A DNA stretch of 64,000 nucleotides from Syncephalis plumigaleata (GCA_025201365.1 JAIXMF010000018.1:124001-188000); one strand, 5' to 3'. Positions 1-12,442 are shown, counted from the first letter of the stretch. Program-made: numbers and translations. Notes: generated by a model not told the origin, from the sequence alone.

Positions 1-1371
1 ATATCTCGTAGAAATGCAATTGGCACACTATCACCATTGGACAGTTCAAACGTGTAATGCGGTGTATCACTTTGCTCAGATGATGCCACGCTATGGATGA
101 CATAGTAATTGTTGATAACGCTCGTTGTAAATACCTCGATGACCACTCGTGATTGATACGAATAGGTGGCGTCGATCAAGCATAGATTGGCTATTTGAGG
201 AAAGTAGAACCATCCAGCGCGTACCAATCGAACTGACGCGACTGTCGAGAATTCATATAGACTCCATTCAAAGTGCATACTCGTACGATCAGTCAATCTT
301 GCCACGTAGATCATCGCTGAATGATCGGTCACCTCGTAGAAGCATAGTAGCTGCCATGTATCATCGATACTACCCGGACACTTGACACCTTGATCCAAAT
401 CGATGACTGATATACAATCTAATTCACAATACATTTAACAGCCCATTTTCTACTTAGTGCATTATTGTTTGCTACTTACCGTACATTGCAATGGATACCA
501 CATTACTCAGTCCTTGTAATCGCTCGGCGATTAGTCCCCATTTGCCATTCGTCATTACAACTGCATTCTCATCTTGAATATCAATGCTATTCAGTCTATT
601 TCCATGCTCGCGAGATAGTATCGTTACAACACAGCTATCCTTATTGCGTTCCTCGTGTAATTCGAAATGCATGGCTGACATGTAATAATCGCCTGTCATA
701 GGATGATAATCGTAGTTGATCCCATCATTATCACGATCCCATGATATGACATTGGGCGACGTGGAAAATGACTGAGCCGTACTGGTCTTATTGCCGAAAT
801 ACTTGAGATCTCGATATGCCGAGAATTCTATGTTGTAGTAAAGCAATGATCTAAAATTGTTGATGGAACGCTCTTTTTCCAGCTGGACACTCGTTGCAGT
901 AGACGAGTAGATATTTGCACCTGTTATCTTTTGATGTGGTTCTATGTGAATATGTGTAGTATTCGAATAGCCATACCGCCAATTGGCCTCGGTAGTAACA
1001 CGTCGGCGATACGTACTATACCAGTCGATACCATCTATTACATCGGCCCTTCTTCCTTTCCTTCCGCTTCCCGGTACATCAACATTATTCATAGTAGTGC
1101 GTGCACACCACAATACAAAATCCCATTCTTTAACGTGATATGCCGCAGATAGGTACTTGTTCTTGTATAGTTTTCGCCATACTTTATCATTGTTACATAT
1201 TGTATTCCGTAATAAACGACAACAACTGCCTAGTCTCATTAATTCTGTATGGTTTAATGACTCGTAGAGACAATTGCAATCATAGGTCGGGAGTACTACG
1301 AGTATATTGAGCAATCTGCATGATGAATTAGAACTTGTACTATCAAAGATAATATTCATATTGGAAAGCAT
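1..1371 (-). CDS. F-box-like protein A (3' end beyond window)
   Basis: Two exons on the minus strand: 1371-480 and 418 to the window edge, joined by a 61-nt GT-AG intron in phase 1. Residues ~12-70 resemble an F-box: a leucine-rich start, then a cysteine/leucine helix (SCCRLLRNTI), then a 'ND.VWR.LY..KYL' ending. F-box proteins normally recruit substrates to SCF ubiquitin ligases through Skp1; that role is inferred here, since the match is by pattern only. The rest is a family-specific beta-rich region with no domain I recognise. A full paralog lies at 49634-51103 with the same intron position and phase, and both share SSNSSCRLL near the start, DWY.TYRRRV in the middle and YVIHSVASS-like sequence in exon 2. 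The start at 1371 aligns with the paralog start. The C-terminus is cut off by the window. Confidence 0.6.
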
Positions 1372-1706
1372 GGAGGAAAAGGATAGAGCTGCATGCGTGT
1401 CACGATACTCTCTCTCTGTCTCTCTCTCTGTCTGTCTCTTTCAAAAACTGCCATGTATACAGGCTTATTTTGGGTAGTAACTTGCACGTCCAAACTAACT
1501 GATTTACTATTCGCTGTAACGTATCATGTTTACTGATATCGAATGGAATACATTAAACAGTTTATTGGTTCTACAAACAAGATGTAGTTCATGGTCGATT
1601 ATTGGCATGATTAGTTCTTAATATAACGCGCAATTCGATTGATTCCATTTGTGCTCTAACACTTCTTCCTTTCCTTTCCTTCCTTACTTGTGGTAACCAA
1701 CTAATT
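1372..1706. other. intergenic, divergent promoter region
   Basis: Lies between the start of the F-box-like gene and the start of acylphosphatase, so both promoters should be here. A short CT/GT microsatellite runs at about 1408-1440, and a pyrimidine-rich stretch (TTCCTTTCC repeats) at about 1664-1686 precedes the acylphosphatase start. No gene seen. Confidence 0.6.
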
Positions 1707-2295
1707 ATGGGTTCATTTCGTGAATTACGCTTTGAAGTATTTGGCCGTGTTCAGGGTAAGCATGGCGAATATTCTGTCAAAGTCGCCGTCATTAATAACA
1801 ATACCGTTCACTTGCTATCTTGTCAGGTGTATTCTTTCGCAGGTATACGGTAGAACAGGCTCGTACACTGGGACTTGTAGGCTGGGTACGCAATACACGT
1901 AAGAAGCCTTGCAACCTATAAACGACTGTATAACCATGAAAACTCATCCTATATTGCTACTTGTGATCGTGTATGATATATGTACGATCTTCCCGTGGGA
2001 ATACATCGTAGCTCGCGACACGGTTGAAGGTGTGGCGCAAGGCACCGCAGATAACATTGATATCATGTAGGTCGTGTAGGTCGTGTTGTCATCGAGATTC
2101 ACATCACTATCACATTTATTTGCACGGCTGACGTCACTACTATTTATTGTTGTTTACATATACACTAACAGGAAGCGATGGCTCGAGAAGACCGGTAGTC
2201 CATCATCGCAGATTGTAAAGACGGAAATGACAGAGAGTGAAATTGATACATGTAGCTTTAGTGGGTTCGATGTTCGTCGTCATACTGACGATTAG
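1707..2295 (+). CDS. acylphosphatase
   Basis: Four exons (1707-1755, 1827-1898, 2012-2066, 2172-2295) give a 99-residue protein, the usual acylphosphatase size. It should hydrolyse acyl phosphates such as 1,3-bisphosphoglycerate in the cytosol. The family signature is complete: FGRVQGVFFRRYT near the N-terminus with the catalytic Arg, then GLVGWVRNT with the catalytic Asn, then DTVEGVAQG, then a late WLEKTGSPSS block before the last beta strand. All three introns are GT-AG and keep frame across phases. The start is the only ATG that gives the normal short N-terminus. No truncation or frame problem seen. Confidence 0.95.
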
Positions 2296-2584
2296 TAGGG
2301 ATAATATGTGTACGTGGTTACTTTTGCACACGAGCAATTACCACTATAATTGCAATGCTGAAGGTTAGCAAGATGATGATGATGCATCATTATCATTCGA
2401 TCCGTCTATCCTACCTGGACATTATGCATTATGAATACAAAACTTGACCGTATTATCATTGCTGTGTAAATACGATGACTTGTCCATTACGCGTCTATCA
2501 ATGATAAAGAAAGAAAGAAATCGAGAAAGATGAGTTAGCGATGACAGCATGACTGAGATAGTTGTCGTCATTTAATAATCCTGC

Positions 2585-3143
2585 TTACAATGAATCCTGT
2601 TTACCCAGTACTAAGATGGATGATTGTGATAGTTTATGCACAAAATCAAGTATGCCATTGGGCACGCTGTTATTGTAGACAACGTTGGTTGACAAATGAT
2701 CTAGACGAATGGTAGTAGCGAATAGTAGTACTTGCGTATAAGAAGTTGAACTTGAACCAACAACTGTGTCACACTTACTGCCTGATTGGGGTATGCTTTA
2801 TTGACGACGGCCTTGCCTTGATTAAGTATGTTCGCCGCTTGTTCAGTGGATCGTTGCAATAGACTTTTGATTAGGGAAGTAGGTGATTTTGGCATTGCTT
2901 TGTAAAGAGAGAGGAGATACGAGTCGTCAATACTCGTTAGTAAATGGATATTCATGTTAAAGCCAACTTACTTATAATACAGTAGTCACTATTCTCTGAC
3001 TGTTGCTCCTCCGGCAACTTAACGACATGAAGTAACTCGAGTGTATCGTGCGATGGATCGAACACATGAGTTAACGTCCAGCTGAGAGCGTAGAGAGCCA
3101 ACTGCGAGTTATCCAACGCAACTACCACGGTACGTGCTACCAT
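2585..3143 (-). CDS. universal stress protein (USP) family
   Basis: The first exon (3143-2972) starts MVARTVVVALDNSQLALYAL, the typical first strand and helix of USP proteins, and continues to LELLHVVKLPEE. An exon at 2897-2736 carries the middle helix (STEQAANILNQGKAVV). An exon at 2700-2585 carries GILDFVHKLSQSSILVLG, matching the USP 'ILD.A....D.IV.G' region. To join the last two in frame I need a GC-AG intron of 35 nt (2735-2701); total is then exactly 150 codons. The usual C-terminal G-rich nucleotide-binding block and last strand are missing or lie in a further small exon; a possible one follows a GTAAGC donor near 2588. USPs are small ATP-binding stress proteins; the exact role here is unknown. 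Confidence 0.7.
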
Positions 3144-3479
3144 AACGGCTATAGTAGTGTTCTTTTTATCAACAAGACAAATAACAAGCGTATAATGATA
3201 TATAGAATAGGTGTGTGTAGAAGTAACAGATGACAATAGCAAAGAAACAGCAGTAACAAACAAGGAAACGCAGAACAATTGTAGTGCAGAGAAATGAATG
3301 GAGCGGCGAAAAAGTAAGAATTCAATAAAAAGCGTTCATTTTTAAGCATTGATGATCGACCAAGTCACACAGGTACAGTTTTAGCAGACATGACATCATT
3401 ACTGCCTAATTGGACTGGTTTATTATTGCAAATTGTCAATGCCGAACTGATGACCAAATTTAAATACAACGAGAAGGTG
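3144..3479. other. intergenic between two minus-strand genes
   Basis: 337 nt downstream of symplekin and upstream of the USP gene. AT-rich, with weak runs of A; no gene, TATA box or repeat that I can support. Confidence 0.5.
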
Positions 3480-6400
3480 CTAGGAGAAACGAGTGCCTGA
3501 TTGGTAGGCGGCTTTTAGATCGGGATTTGCCTCTAGTATGGCGTGTCTACGGGATCTACCAAGCTTATTAAGTAATTTTAGAGAACGAGGTTGGCACATC
3601 TAAACAATGGTTCTTATCAGTAACAGTGGTGGTAGTAGTAGTAATAATGATAGTGTCACAAATGATAATGACACCGCATACCTTGACAAATCGAGCGAAA
3701 CCCGCCTCAAATTGTGGTGTATCCCAAACGGGTCGATGTATCAGTGAACCGACCAAGTCAAGACATACATCGAGCATTTCCGGATAAGCACGCATGACTT
3801 GCATTGTCTAATAATAAGGAAAGAGAGATCAGTTATTAGTACTTGTATAGTTGATGATAATCTGAAATGAATACATACCACTCGCATTATAGAATGGGTG
3901 GTTTCGTATACGATAAGCCTGGGTCAACGCATCTTGGACAACGCTTCTATCAAAGATATCTTGTAATTGTATAAACTGATCAATAACTACACATCAAGTG
4001 ATTAGCACACTATCAATAGTATAGTCAAATGATACGGGTCTACGCTCTCTCTTACCTTTACCCATACGTTTGGCGTCAGATCGTGTAGCAGTTTTAATCA
4101 GTACAAATAGTAAATAGTTGGCTTTTATATTTAAATCACGATTCAGCCAGTATAACATCGAGCGTATCATATACGGCATTGATCAAGACTATTGGACGCA
4201 GTGAATGCTTTAATTATAGCTTCCTTAATTTCATGCTAATACGACGATTAGTCAATTGGAATGATTAGTTGATGATGTCACACTTACAGGATCTACCGCG
4301 GTCACTAGCATCCATGATATTGCCGCTGATCCTGTCGCTTCCTGTCTTCACGATCCAATATCTTTTCACGTAGTTCACGACTAGGACGACCTATATATAT
4401 TATCATTATTCGTTATGCAATAGCATATGAATCGTATTAACTCGGGAAGAATACAAGAAATAAGAATGACAATGCATTTACCGTCAGAAACCAAAAGACG
4501 TACTATCCAGGCCACGAGATCATCTGCACTTGTAGGTGCTCTACCAAGTATTTCTAACAGATCATTGGATGCCTGTCCAATGGCAAGTATAGGCTCGACG
4601 ATCTTTGCTTTAACTGCCATTTTTACACGTACGGAATAGTCATTATAGTGGTCTAATAATCTTTTTACATGATAATGATCATTTAGCAAACTATCACTTG
4701 CTACTACTACTAATACTTACACAGAAATAATAGTAACATGTCGAGTCATTATATAAGCGATAATATCTAATAATCGTTCAGCGATATCATTTTCAGATCT
4801 ACTAGATTCCTTCTCATCATCTTCTTTCTCTTCTTCTTTCGTTGATACATGTTCAATGGCAGTATTTCCATTGATATTATCCTCCATAACAACGTCTTCC
4901 TCCTCTTCCTTCTTTGCTTCTCTTGTTGTTTCATCAGATTGTGTATTATCACTTATGGGTTTATATGATGATTTGTTTAGTCGGTCAACGAGTAGAGCAA
5001 TATCATCATCGGCAAGTGCTTTGAGTCCAATTTAGATAACTTTTCAGTATCTGTAATGAGAGGTGGATTACGATCTAGACAACGAATAATCTCACGATTA
5101 ATATCATAGCGTATTTCACTAATATCTATAAAATAGAACAATATATTAATATACATATATGACATGAATACATTAATATCTCAATTTACCTTGATCCAAA
5201 CTGATCATCCACAATTGACGAAATGCTACAGACATTGATTTGCCTTGAGTGAGTGACCATCGACGTAGACATGGCATTAGCATATAACACCTAGATGAGA
5301 TACGTCGTATAAATAACATGATCACATTCATTCATTTATTCATTCCATAGTAATCTCTTACCATTCATATTCTCTACAAAATGTCTGTAATAGACTGCCA
5401 GCCTCATTGGTAAGTTCAGGAATACCCAAGATAAATTGACTAATAATAATATCTGGAAGAGGCTTATGCTTGAAGAGAAGTTCCAATTGCAAACAGAGCG
5501 ATCGACTATAAGCCTGAATGATATATATATATACATATATAGATTAGTTACGAATTATCGAATAGATCCTATAGATTACCTCTTTATCCTCGTACCATTC
5601 CGAGTAGAGCCAGTAGAGTGCATGTTGATGCCTATCAATAATAATAATAACAAGTGTTTACATTATACAAAAAGATAGAAAGAAAGAGAGTGACATAGGC
5701 TATCCACTTACCAGTCATTGAATCCACTAGCAAAGAATTCCGCTAAATGTTTACGCGACACATCCAAATCCTCTTCAGTATTGATGGTGGCCAGTACGGC
5801 ATCACTCTCTTGACGCTGACTCATAAGGAATGCCGTGCATCGATCAAGGGCTACTCGCCAATTAAGTTTCGGCGGTACCACTAGCGATACGAGTCGACCA
5901 TAAAGTATTCGATCTATGGTACTTTTAATGAAGATCATACAATGTTCATGGGACATGCCAATAATCGGTCTAGGTGTTTCCGGGATAGTTTCAACAATGG
6001 ATGTATCTACTTTAGATGTACCATTATCGTTGCTTATCTCCTCATTACTACCAGTATTGTCGGAAGTAGTAGTAGCAATAGTAGTAGCAGTAGTAGTAGA
6101 TAATGTTGTTCTAGATGAATTACGCTTTCTTTTTTTCGTACTCGTTTGTTGAGTAGCATCAATAACGCGTAATCTTCCGTAGAAACGAGAATCTTTACGT
6201 CGTGGATCTCGTTTACTTACAAATATTAAACTGCAGTATCACCATTATCGAATAGTCGATTCTTCCCAAGAATCATAGAGCGTGATGTTGCCATATCAAT
6301 ATCACTACTAGTACTACACTCTTTCCTGTTATATCGCTGGATGTAGCATTATCTGACGCGACATCATTACGAGTAATATCGGGTAAACCTAGATTCAAAA

Positions 6401-7756
6401 TTAATCATTCCATCTTAGTATATTCATTATACAAGTATTGCTTACCACGTCGTTTTCCCTCCTCCCATAGAATAAGCGTATGTATGATAGCACTGCCATC
6501 GAGTGCTTTAATCGATTTTACAATAAGTGCGCGTGCCTTTTGATCTGCTCGTAATACGGCACATCTAATTCAGACTAGTCAGTAATGTCGAGCAAGTGTA
6601 CGTATAATGTGCACAATGCATACCGAAATAGACTGGCAAATCCCGCTAGAATAGTACGTCGTGCACTTTGTCGCTGCAAGGAAGACCAATGTGTTGGCAT
6701 ATGTCTCGCAATGTGTAAGAGACTCTCGACTGCCGGTATGCATGTCTCCATCGGGAACGTGCACATACAAATATACAATTGATGACACCAGTAGGGAAGT
6801 AACTAGTGCAGATGTACAATCAGTTAACTATGTTATCCATTATTAAATCAATGCTTACACGGAGGAATCACAAATGAATGCCAATAGTTCATCGAATATC
6901 AGTCCACCGTATTGCTCGCATTTGGCCACTTTAAACCGTGGATGATCGTTTCTACATAGTGCAACAGATACGTCTCGCGGATATTGACGTGTCTAACCAG
7001 CATTATTCGGTTTGTTCATGATTGTATTTACACTGATGATAGTGTTCACTATTCACTTACTCGAATAGGTGCAGATCTCGCGGTAAATATCTGTACAAAT
7101 AGCGTAATAAATCGAGTAACTACCAGTTGCATACGTACATTCTTCGATCGTATATGTGATTTGGCCAATTCGTACACTTGATGTATAATCTGCCATAATT
7201 TACCATGATCATCATCCATGATACAACAGCGTAGAAATGCATGCGGTACTAGTTTATGAGCGCAACCTATTGCCTCACTTGCAATATCGACCAATGCTGT
7301 ATCGGCTAGTTTACTGATAAGATTTTGTAAATGAGTAAATCCTTTCTTTAATTCTAATACAAAGAAGAGATACGTCAATTGTCATTCCATTATCAATAGA
7401 GTGACCAACTAGGTTAAATAACAACGACGCTTCCACTTACCGGTGGTAGCCAAACGTTCCGCTTCCTTGTTGAATAGTGTAAGCCACCACGACGAGACCT
7501 CTCGTGCTTGTATCCAGCGTACACACAGTGGAATAACATGTTCAGTGATTGTTCTACCTCGTTTAGCAGTGTCATTAATATTGACGATAGTCTCGGTGAA
7601 TTCCGTAAGCTCATGCGGTTCTGGTATACTGTCCGCACTTTCCATACGAACTAGCAAGGAGAGTGATCGTCGATATCGTCGTTCGTCGTCTGTCGACGTG
7701 TCAACAACGATATCGACGTGGAATGGCGGATCGCTGTCAGGCCACAGTTGCTTCAT
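3480..7756 (-). CDS. symplekin / Pta1, mRNA 3'-end processing scaffold
   Basis: A large gene of roughly 15 exons on the minus strand, starting at 7756 and stopping at 3480-3482. Symplekin is the scaffold of the cleavage and polyadenylation machinery. The N-terminal part (7350-6850) matches the symplekin HEAT domain: GKLWQIIHQVYELAKSHIR, then 'R..DHPRFK' and FDELLAFICDSS, then a helix ending RRTILAGFASLF. A linker has the DPRR motif near 6210 and an Asp/Ser/Thr-rich stretch near 6100. The C-terminal symplekin domain is clear: QFILGIPELTNEAGSLLQ (5455-5395), EPILAIGQASNDLLEIL (4620-4530), and the last exons MRAYPEMLDVCLDLVGSLI and LLNKLGRSRRHAILEANP. The order is that of animal symplekin. An acidic low-complexity segment (EEEKEDDEKESS) lies near 4800-4920. 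I see no frame break in the exons checked. It is transcribed in the same direction as the USP gene downstream. Confidence 0.88.
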
Positions 7757-7936
7757 TGGAAGACGAGTAAATAATTAGAAATAATAAAATAGGAATCACT
7801 ATATAAAGAATGACAGAGTGAGAGAAAGAACGCGTGTATTTGATTGTTCTACATATTAAATCAATTTTAGATTTGATAAAATAAAAATATACACCATTTA
7901 TAAATGAATTTATTTATCCTGTTATTGTTATTGTTA
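7757..7936. other. short intergenic spacer
   Basis: 180 nt between the end of the dehydrogenase gene and the symplekin start. AT-rich, with a run of GTTATT repeats at 7920-7938 at the dehydrogenase 3' end. Holds the symplekin promoter by position only. Confidence 0.4.
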
Positions 7937-9474
7937 TTAATGCATCCAGGACTTTTCAGTTGGAATGGTCCATTTGGTGGTCACCTTCTTACGCAACGTA
8001 AAGAATTCTACACCGCCATCACCGGTGATGTCCATATCACCAAAGCTGCTGGCATTGATACCACCGAATGAGAATGGTTCACGCGGTACTGGTACACCAA
8101 TGTTAACGCCCATCATACCGGCTGAGAATCGTTTAGTGAACCATTCGGCGACTGCACCGCTACTTGTGTAGATGCAAGCGGCATTACCATACGGATTGGC
8201 ATTCTCGATCTCGATGGCCTCACTAGCCGATTGACACACGTAGATGGAGATGACCGGACCGAATATTTCATCGTGTAGCGCACGATCCTCGCGTGATTTG
8301 TGTAGGATTACGGTGGGACCCACCCAACTACCCTGACGAGTAGCCCAGCCACGACCATCGACGAGGATCTGAGCACCGGACTTTTCGGCCTCGTCGATAT
8401 AACCGATAATACGATCGCGTGACATTGCATCGATTACTGGTCCCACCTGGCGTGATCCGCTGCCTGGTTGGAGTGCCTCGGCCTTCTTGCAAATGAGCTT
8501 TAGCAGTTCCGGTTGTTCACCCACTAGCAACAGTACTGATGCCGCCATACAACGTTGACCGGCACAACCGGAGAATGAGTTGACCACGTCTTGTGCGGTC
8601 ATTTCCAAATTACAATCGGGCACAGCTACCAAATGGTTTTGGCACCACCCAATGCGAGACAACGCTTGCCTAGAGCACGACACTGGCGTGATACATGCTG
8701 TGCTACCGCGGTAGTGCCTACAAAAGTAACCGCGTTCACTTGGGATGTTCAATCAAATGCTGTGCCGCATTCTTGTCACCATGAACAAGATTAATGACAC
8801 CAGGCGGGAATATCTCTGCTGCAATACTGGCTATACGATTAAGGGTAAGCGGCACCTTTTCGGATGGTTTTAATACTAACAGTAATGGTAATGATTAGAT
8901 ACGAATAGATACATTGTCAGCATTTTAACTTACCAATGGTGTTGCCACATCCAATAGCAATGGGCAGTGTCCACATAGGCACCATGATAGGAAAGTTGAA
9001 TGGTACAATAGACACGACAACGCCGACTGCATCACGTCGTTCTTGACATTGCACGCCACGACTCACTTCAGCGGCACGACCAGCAGCAATTTGTGGCAAA
9101 CCAATGGCGTACTCGACGGTCTCCACACCTTTACGCACGCTGCCGATGGCTTCGTCCTTGGTTTTGCCGTGTTCCTTCACGACAAGTTCGGCCAGTTCAT
9201 CCTCGTGAGCAATTAGCGCTTGATGGAATCGAATGATATACTGGGCACGATCCTTGAAGGTACGACTGCTCCAGGCGGTGAATGCTTCGGCAGCCGCGTT
9301 CACAGCAGCGTCCACTTCACTCGCCGTGGATAGTGGCACATGGGAGATAACCTCGCCTGTATGCGGTGTAGTCACTTCCAAGTAACGCTTCTTATCAGCG
9401 GAAACCGAGGTATCCAGCGGTACAAACTGGTTGTTATAAAAGTTGGAAAGCTGTTCAGGAATACCGGCAGTCAT
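7937..9474 (-). CDS. methylmalonate-semialdehyde dehydrogenase (acylating)
   Basis: Two exons, 9474-8934 and 8875-7937, split by a 58-nt GT-AG intron in phase 1. The protein is of the ALDH6 family, which oxidises methylmalonate and malonate semialdehydes to propionyl-/acetyl-CoA in valine and pyrimidine breakdown, normally in mitochondria. Seen: the NNQFVP start, VPFNFPIMVPMWTLPIAIG, the coenzyme-binding VLKPSEKVPLT, the catalytic-Cys block SGCAGQRCMAAS, HDEIFGPV and the ending RKKVTTKWT. Two bases appear to be missing: one in the codon after IEHP near 8750 (an AAG-G run) and one in the AAAA run after LGGA near 8632. With both restored the length is 493 residues, the family norm. The 9474 start gives no clear presequence; a start at 9540 adds a hydrophobic leader without basic residues, so targeting is uncertain. 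Confidence 0.93.
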
Positions 9475-9852
9475 GGTGGTGTAGAATAGAGAAAGTTGTG
9501 GGGAATGAAGAGGAATAAAAAGGATGAGCAATAGTAACAACGAATAGAATAGAAAGCGGAAAGAGAAGTATCGATTTAATAAATAGCAGTAGCAGGTTCG
9601 TGTGCGTGTGCGTACGCACTTCGTGTGGCTACATTCCGTTCATTCATTCATCGATTCTGACGTGTACTCTCTCACACACACACGCACATGTTACACTAAT
9701 CACGGGATCGTGTGTAAAGTAGGCGAGCGATAAGAGAAGAAGCATGTCATTTACTGAAGCGATTATATAGCGGCAAAGTAATGTATGCTTTTTCATTTAT
9801 TATGCAATAAAGATACGAATAACTCGAATGATGAAGTACATTCAAGGCACTA
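9475..9852. other. intergenic, upstream of the dehydrogenase
   Basis: Contains a GT/GC-alternating stretch near 9598-9620 and a CA-rich run near 9672-9690, both low-complexity. Promoter of the dehydrogenase by position; no TATA box I would defend. Confidence 0.45.
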
Positions 9853-11730
9853 CTAATGTTTGATCTCATCAAGGAGAACTTCATCCGGATTAAGTGCTCT
9901 GAATAAATCGAAATCAAATGCACCATCTTCTGGACGGATAAGACGTTGACACATCATATCAATGGCCATGACACTGAGTGCCGTTTGAACATAGGCATCG
10001 ATAAGATCATCGAGACCGACACCAAGCTGATTAAAGTCTTTCCTATCCATGAGCACTAAGCGAGATGACTCGGTTGTCCACTACCATTAGGCAGCTTGAC
10101 ACTTAGATTCGTGCCGAGCATCTCCCACGAAGTGACTATTATTATCAGTTGTTAGCTATAATCAGTTATTATTGGTTATTTTAGTTACCTTCTGGACTAT
10201 CATCCAAATGACGTAGTAAGGGACGACGTGCTCGTCTCCCGTAAATGGCAATGGGACGAAATCCGGACTCGTCACCGGCAATCATCACCCTTAGATCGCT
10301 GGCAAACGTATGATTCTTCCTGTTAGGTACGGTGCCAACATGATAGAAACGACCCTCTCGCGTTTGCGATGACCAACTGGCATTGCCAACAAGCGATTGT
10401 ACGATAAACTTTTGATACTTGTGCGGTAGTGACATGAATGTGCTAGTCCTCTTCATTCGTGATTGTATATACACCTTGACCTACAAGTATTGTTACTATG
10501 ATATTCACTAGAAATAATAGCCACTTACCAGCATTACTATAGGGCACTTTAATGACACCATGTCCTCCGAAACTCTTCATTAGCAGTGGGATCTCCTCTA
10601 GAGTGACATTACGCTTGGTGATGGGCGTGCGCACTTGTAGTCCCGAGCCATTCAATTCCGCATTAAGGAATTCATAGGATAACGCGGCTATCTGTTTGTT
10701 ACGACCACCGGCCAGACACACAAGTGTACTATTTAGTATTTGTGTACGAGTTCGTACGGGAATACGTGCCCATGGTCGCTGTGTGACGTAGCGGAAACAG
10801 GATCGAATAGGATGCCATTCTAATAAATAATGATGCAATGAGTATATCAATTCATACCAATGATGTCAACAAAAAAAACAAGTACCATTATTCTCATCGC
10901 GTATCTCCATCACTGCATCATCCGTCCATCGTACTGGTGGATCTATATCAGTCTCGAGATATTCTACCAGCCATACTCGTTCGTTATATACATCGGCCAT
11001 AGCTGCCGCGTAGCCACTAGCTTCCATTGGATTCTTATCGAATACCACGGCTAAATCACCCTTGACTGTAGTATCTGTAGTATGATTACTATGAACACCA
11101 TTCACATAGTAGTATTATTCGGTGTTGATCTTGATGATGCTATGGATGAATGGCACGTAATCTTGATGGTTTACTACTACTACTATTACTACTGCTAGAT
11201 TCATCGCTAATGGTCTCTCGTCGGTAGAGCGTGCAATCAAATGTCGAAATGCTGTACGTATCACCGTGCCATACCCGCCTAACTCGTCACTTTCATCGAG
11301 TAATGGCATTGATTTCTGACCAGATGGACAGCTATTCGTTTCCACGACGATCATTTGTCGTTTACCATCGGCTGTTGTAACGTTAAATAAATCGGCACCT
11401 ATTCATATTGTTCATATTCATCAATGTGTTAAGATTTACAAAAATATATATAGATATATAATACTTACCTCCCCACATGAAATATTTAGGTCGATAGGTT
11501 AACGCTCGACGTAGAATGGTCGAATTAACATTGGGATTCAAATGAATGTAACGATGAAGTATACGTTCATTGCCTAATGAGAAGAACGAGCCCACCAATG
11601 GATGAATACCAGCATTGAGTACTCGTGGATAAAAGTGTTTCTCTGACTCGAATTCATTCGTAAATACAGCTTTAGCATGTTTTCGTTTAGTAGTAGCGGT
11701 AGTAGCAGTAGTAGATGCATCAGCATCCAT
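9853..11730 (-). CDS. conserved uncharacterised protein, glutathione-synthase-like fold suspected
   Basis: Minus-strand gene with at least six exons, ending at 9853-9855. Readable blocks in order: [35 protein letters not shown], a very conserved-looking [17 protein letters not shown], then [75 protein letters not shown], and a C-terminal exon ending [10 protein letters not shown]. The glycine-rich '[11 protein letters not shown]' and the acid pair before it suggest an ATP-grasp-like nucleotide site, but that is inference and I cannot name the family. Two frame slips are needed: one after TITNEE near 10452 and one near 10075. The first coding ATG could be at 11730, or the gene could begin in the Gln-rich ORF upstream. 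Confidence 0.55.
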
Positions 11731-11917
11731 GATATCAGCCTTGGATTGATTAGCCTCGTTGGTTGCTTTCGTATCCGGTAATGGATGTGCCCATTGAATA
11801 GGACGGCTTTTAGTTGTATTAGATATATTGTCTGTGCTGTCAAATGATCAGTAGCATTACTGATTATAGGATTGCTGTTATTCTTATTCTTATTATTATT
11901 GGGTGGAGTATTACTTG

Positions 11918-12146
11918 TTAGTAAACGTGATGACGTGTTGATTCATGCGATCGAGGTAATTGATCAGCCAGTGTGAAGGAGGTTGCTGCTGTCGTCGTTG
12001 CTGGTGGATAGAGTGAATGATCCTCATAACTAGTGCCTAGTTCACTCTCACTACTCGCCGGTGAAGGCGTTGATGATCCTGGTGAATCTGGTTGTGTATA
12101 ATAATGAGGATGAGGGGAATGAGGAGGAGGAAGATAGTGTTGTTGG

Positions 12147-12178
<32 letters not shown>

Positions 12179-12442
12179 GTAAGACGATAGTAATGGCGTG
12201 TTATTTACATCTTCATCTTGTTGTTGTTGTCGCTTCCAATCATCATTATCAGGTAGACTAATTTCATGTTCTAGTCGTGATAGATGTTGTGGATGTCGTA
12301 CATGTAGATGAGGTGCTGTACTCTGTGGCCATGTACCTGATGTTGGACTGCCGTTTTCCTTCTTATGGTCTTCATTCCAGTTTAAACCAGCCAAAGGCAG
12401 GGTAAGCTCGTCTGCGACATGTATTGGCTTGTCATCCGACAT
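11918..12442 (-). CDS. Gln/Pro/Ser-rich ORF, possible 5' exon of the next gene
   Basis: An uninterrupted 174-codon ORF starting MSDDKPIHVADELTLPL. It has a polyglutamine run encoded by CAG/CAA triplets (about 12130-12180), then a His/Pro/Tyr-rich segment and a Ser/Pro-rich segment. Such low-complexity sequence is typical of disordered regulatory regions. The open frame ends just before a TACTAAC-like branch site, and coding-like sequence continues at 11840-11730 in the frame of the uncharacterised gene downstream, so this may be its first exon rather than a separate gene. I could not find a convincing donor. No domain recognised. Confidence 0.45.

Noticed and set aside
3480-7756. Condensin HEAT subunit (CAP-G/CAP-G2) as the identity of the large minus-strand gene
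   Set aside because: The HEAT pattern alone was ambiguous, but the C-terminal blocks and their order match symplekin specifically.
8620-8760. Programmed ribosomal frameshifting as an explanation of the MMSDH breaks
   Set aside because: Neither site has a canonical X-XXY-YYZ slippery heptamer in the proper frame, and two independent programmed shifts 125 nt apart in a metabolic enzyme would be without precedent that I know.
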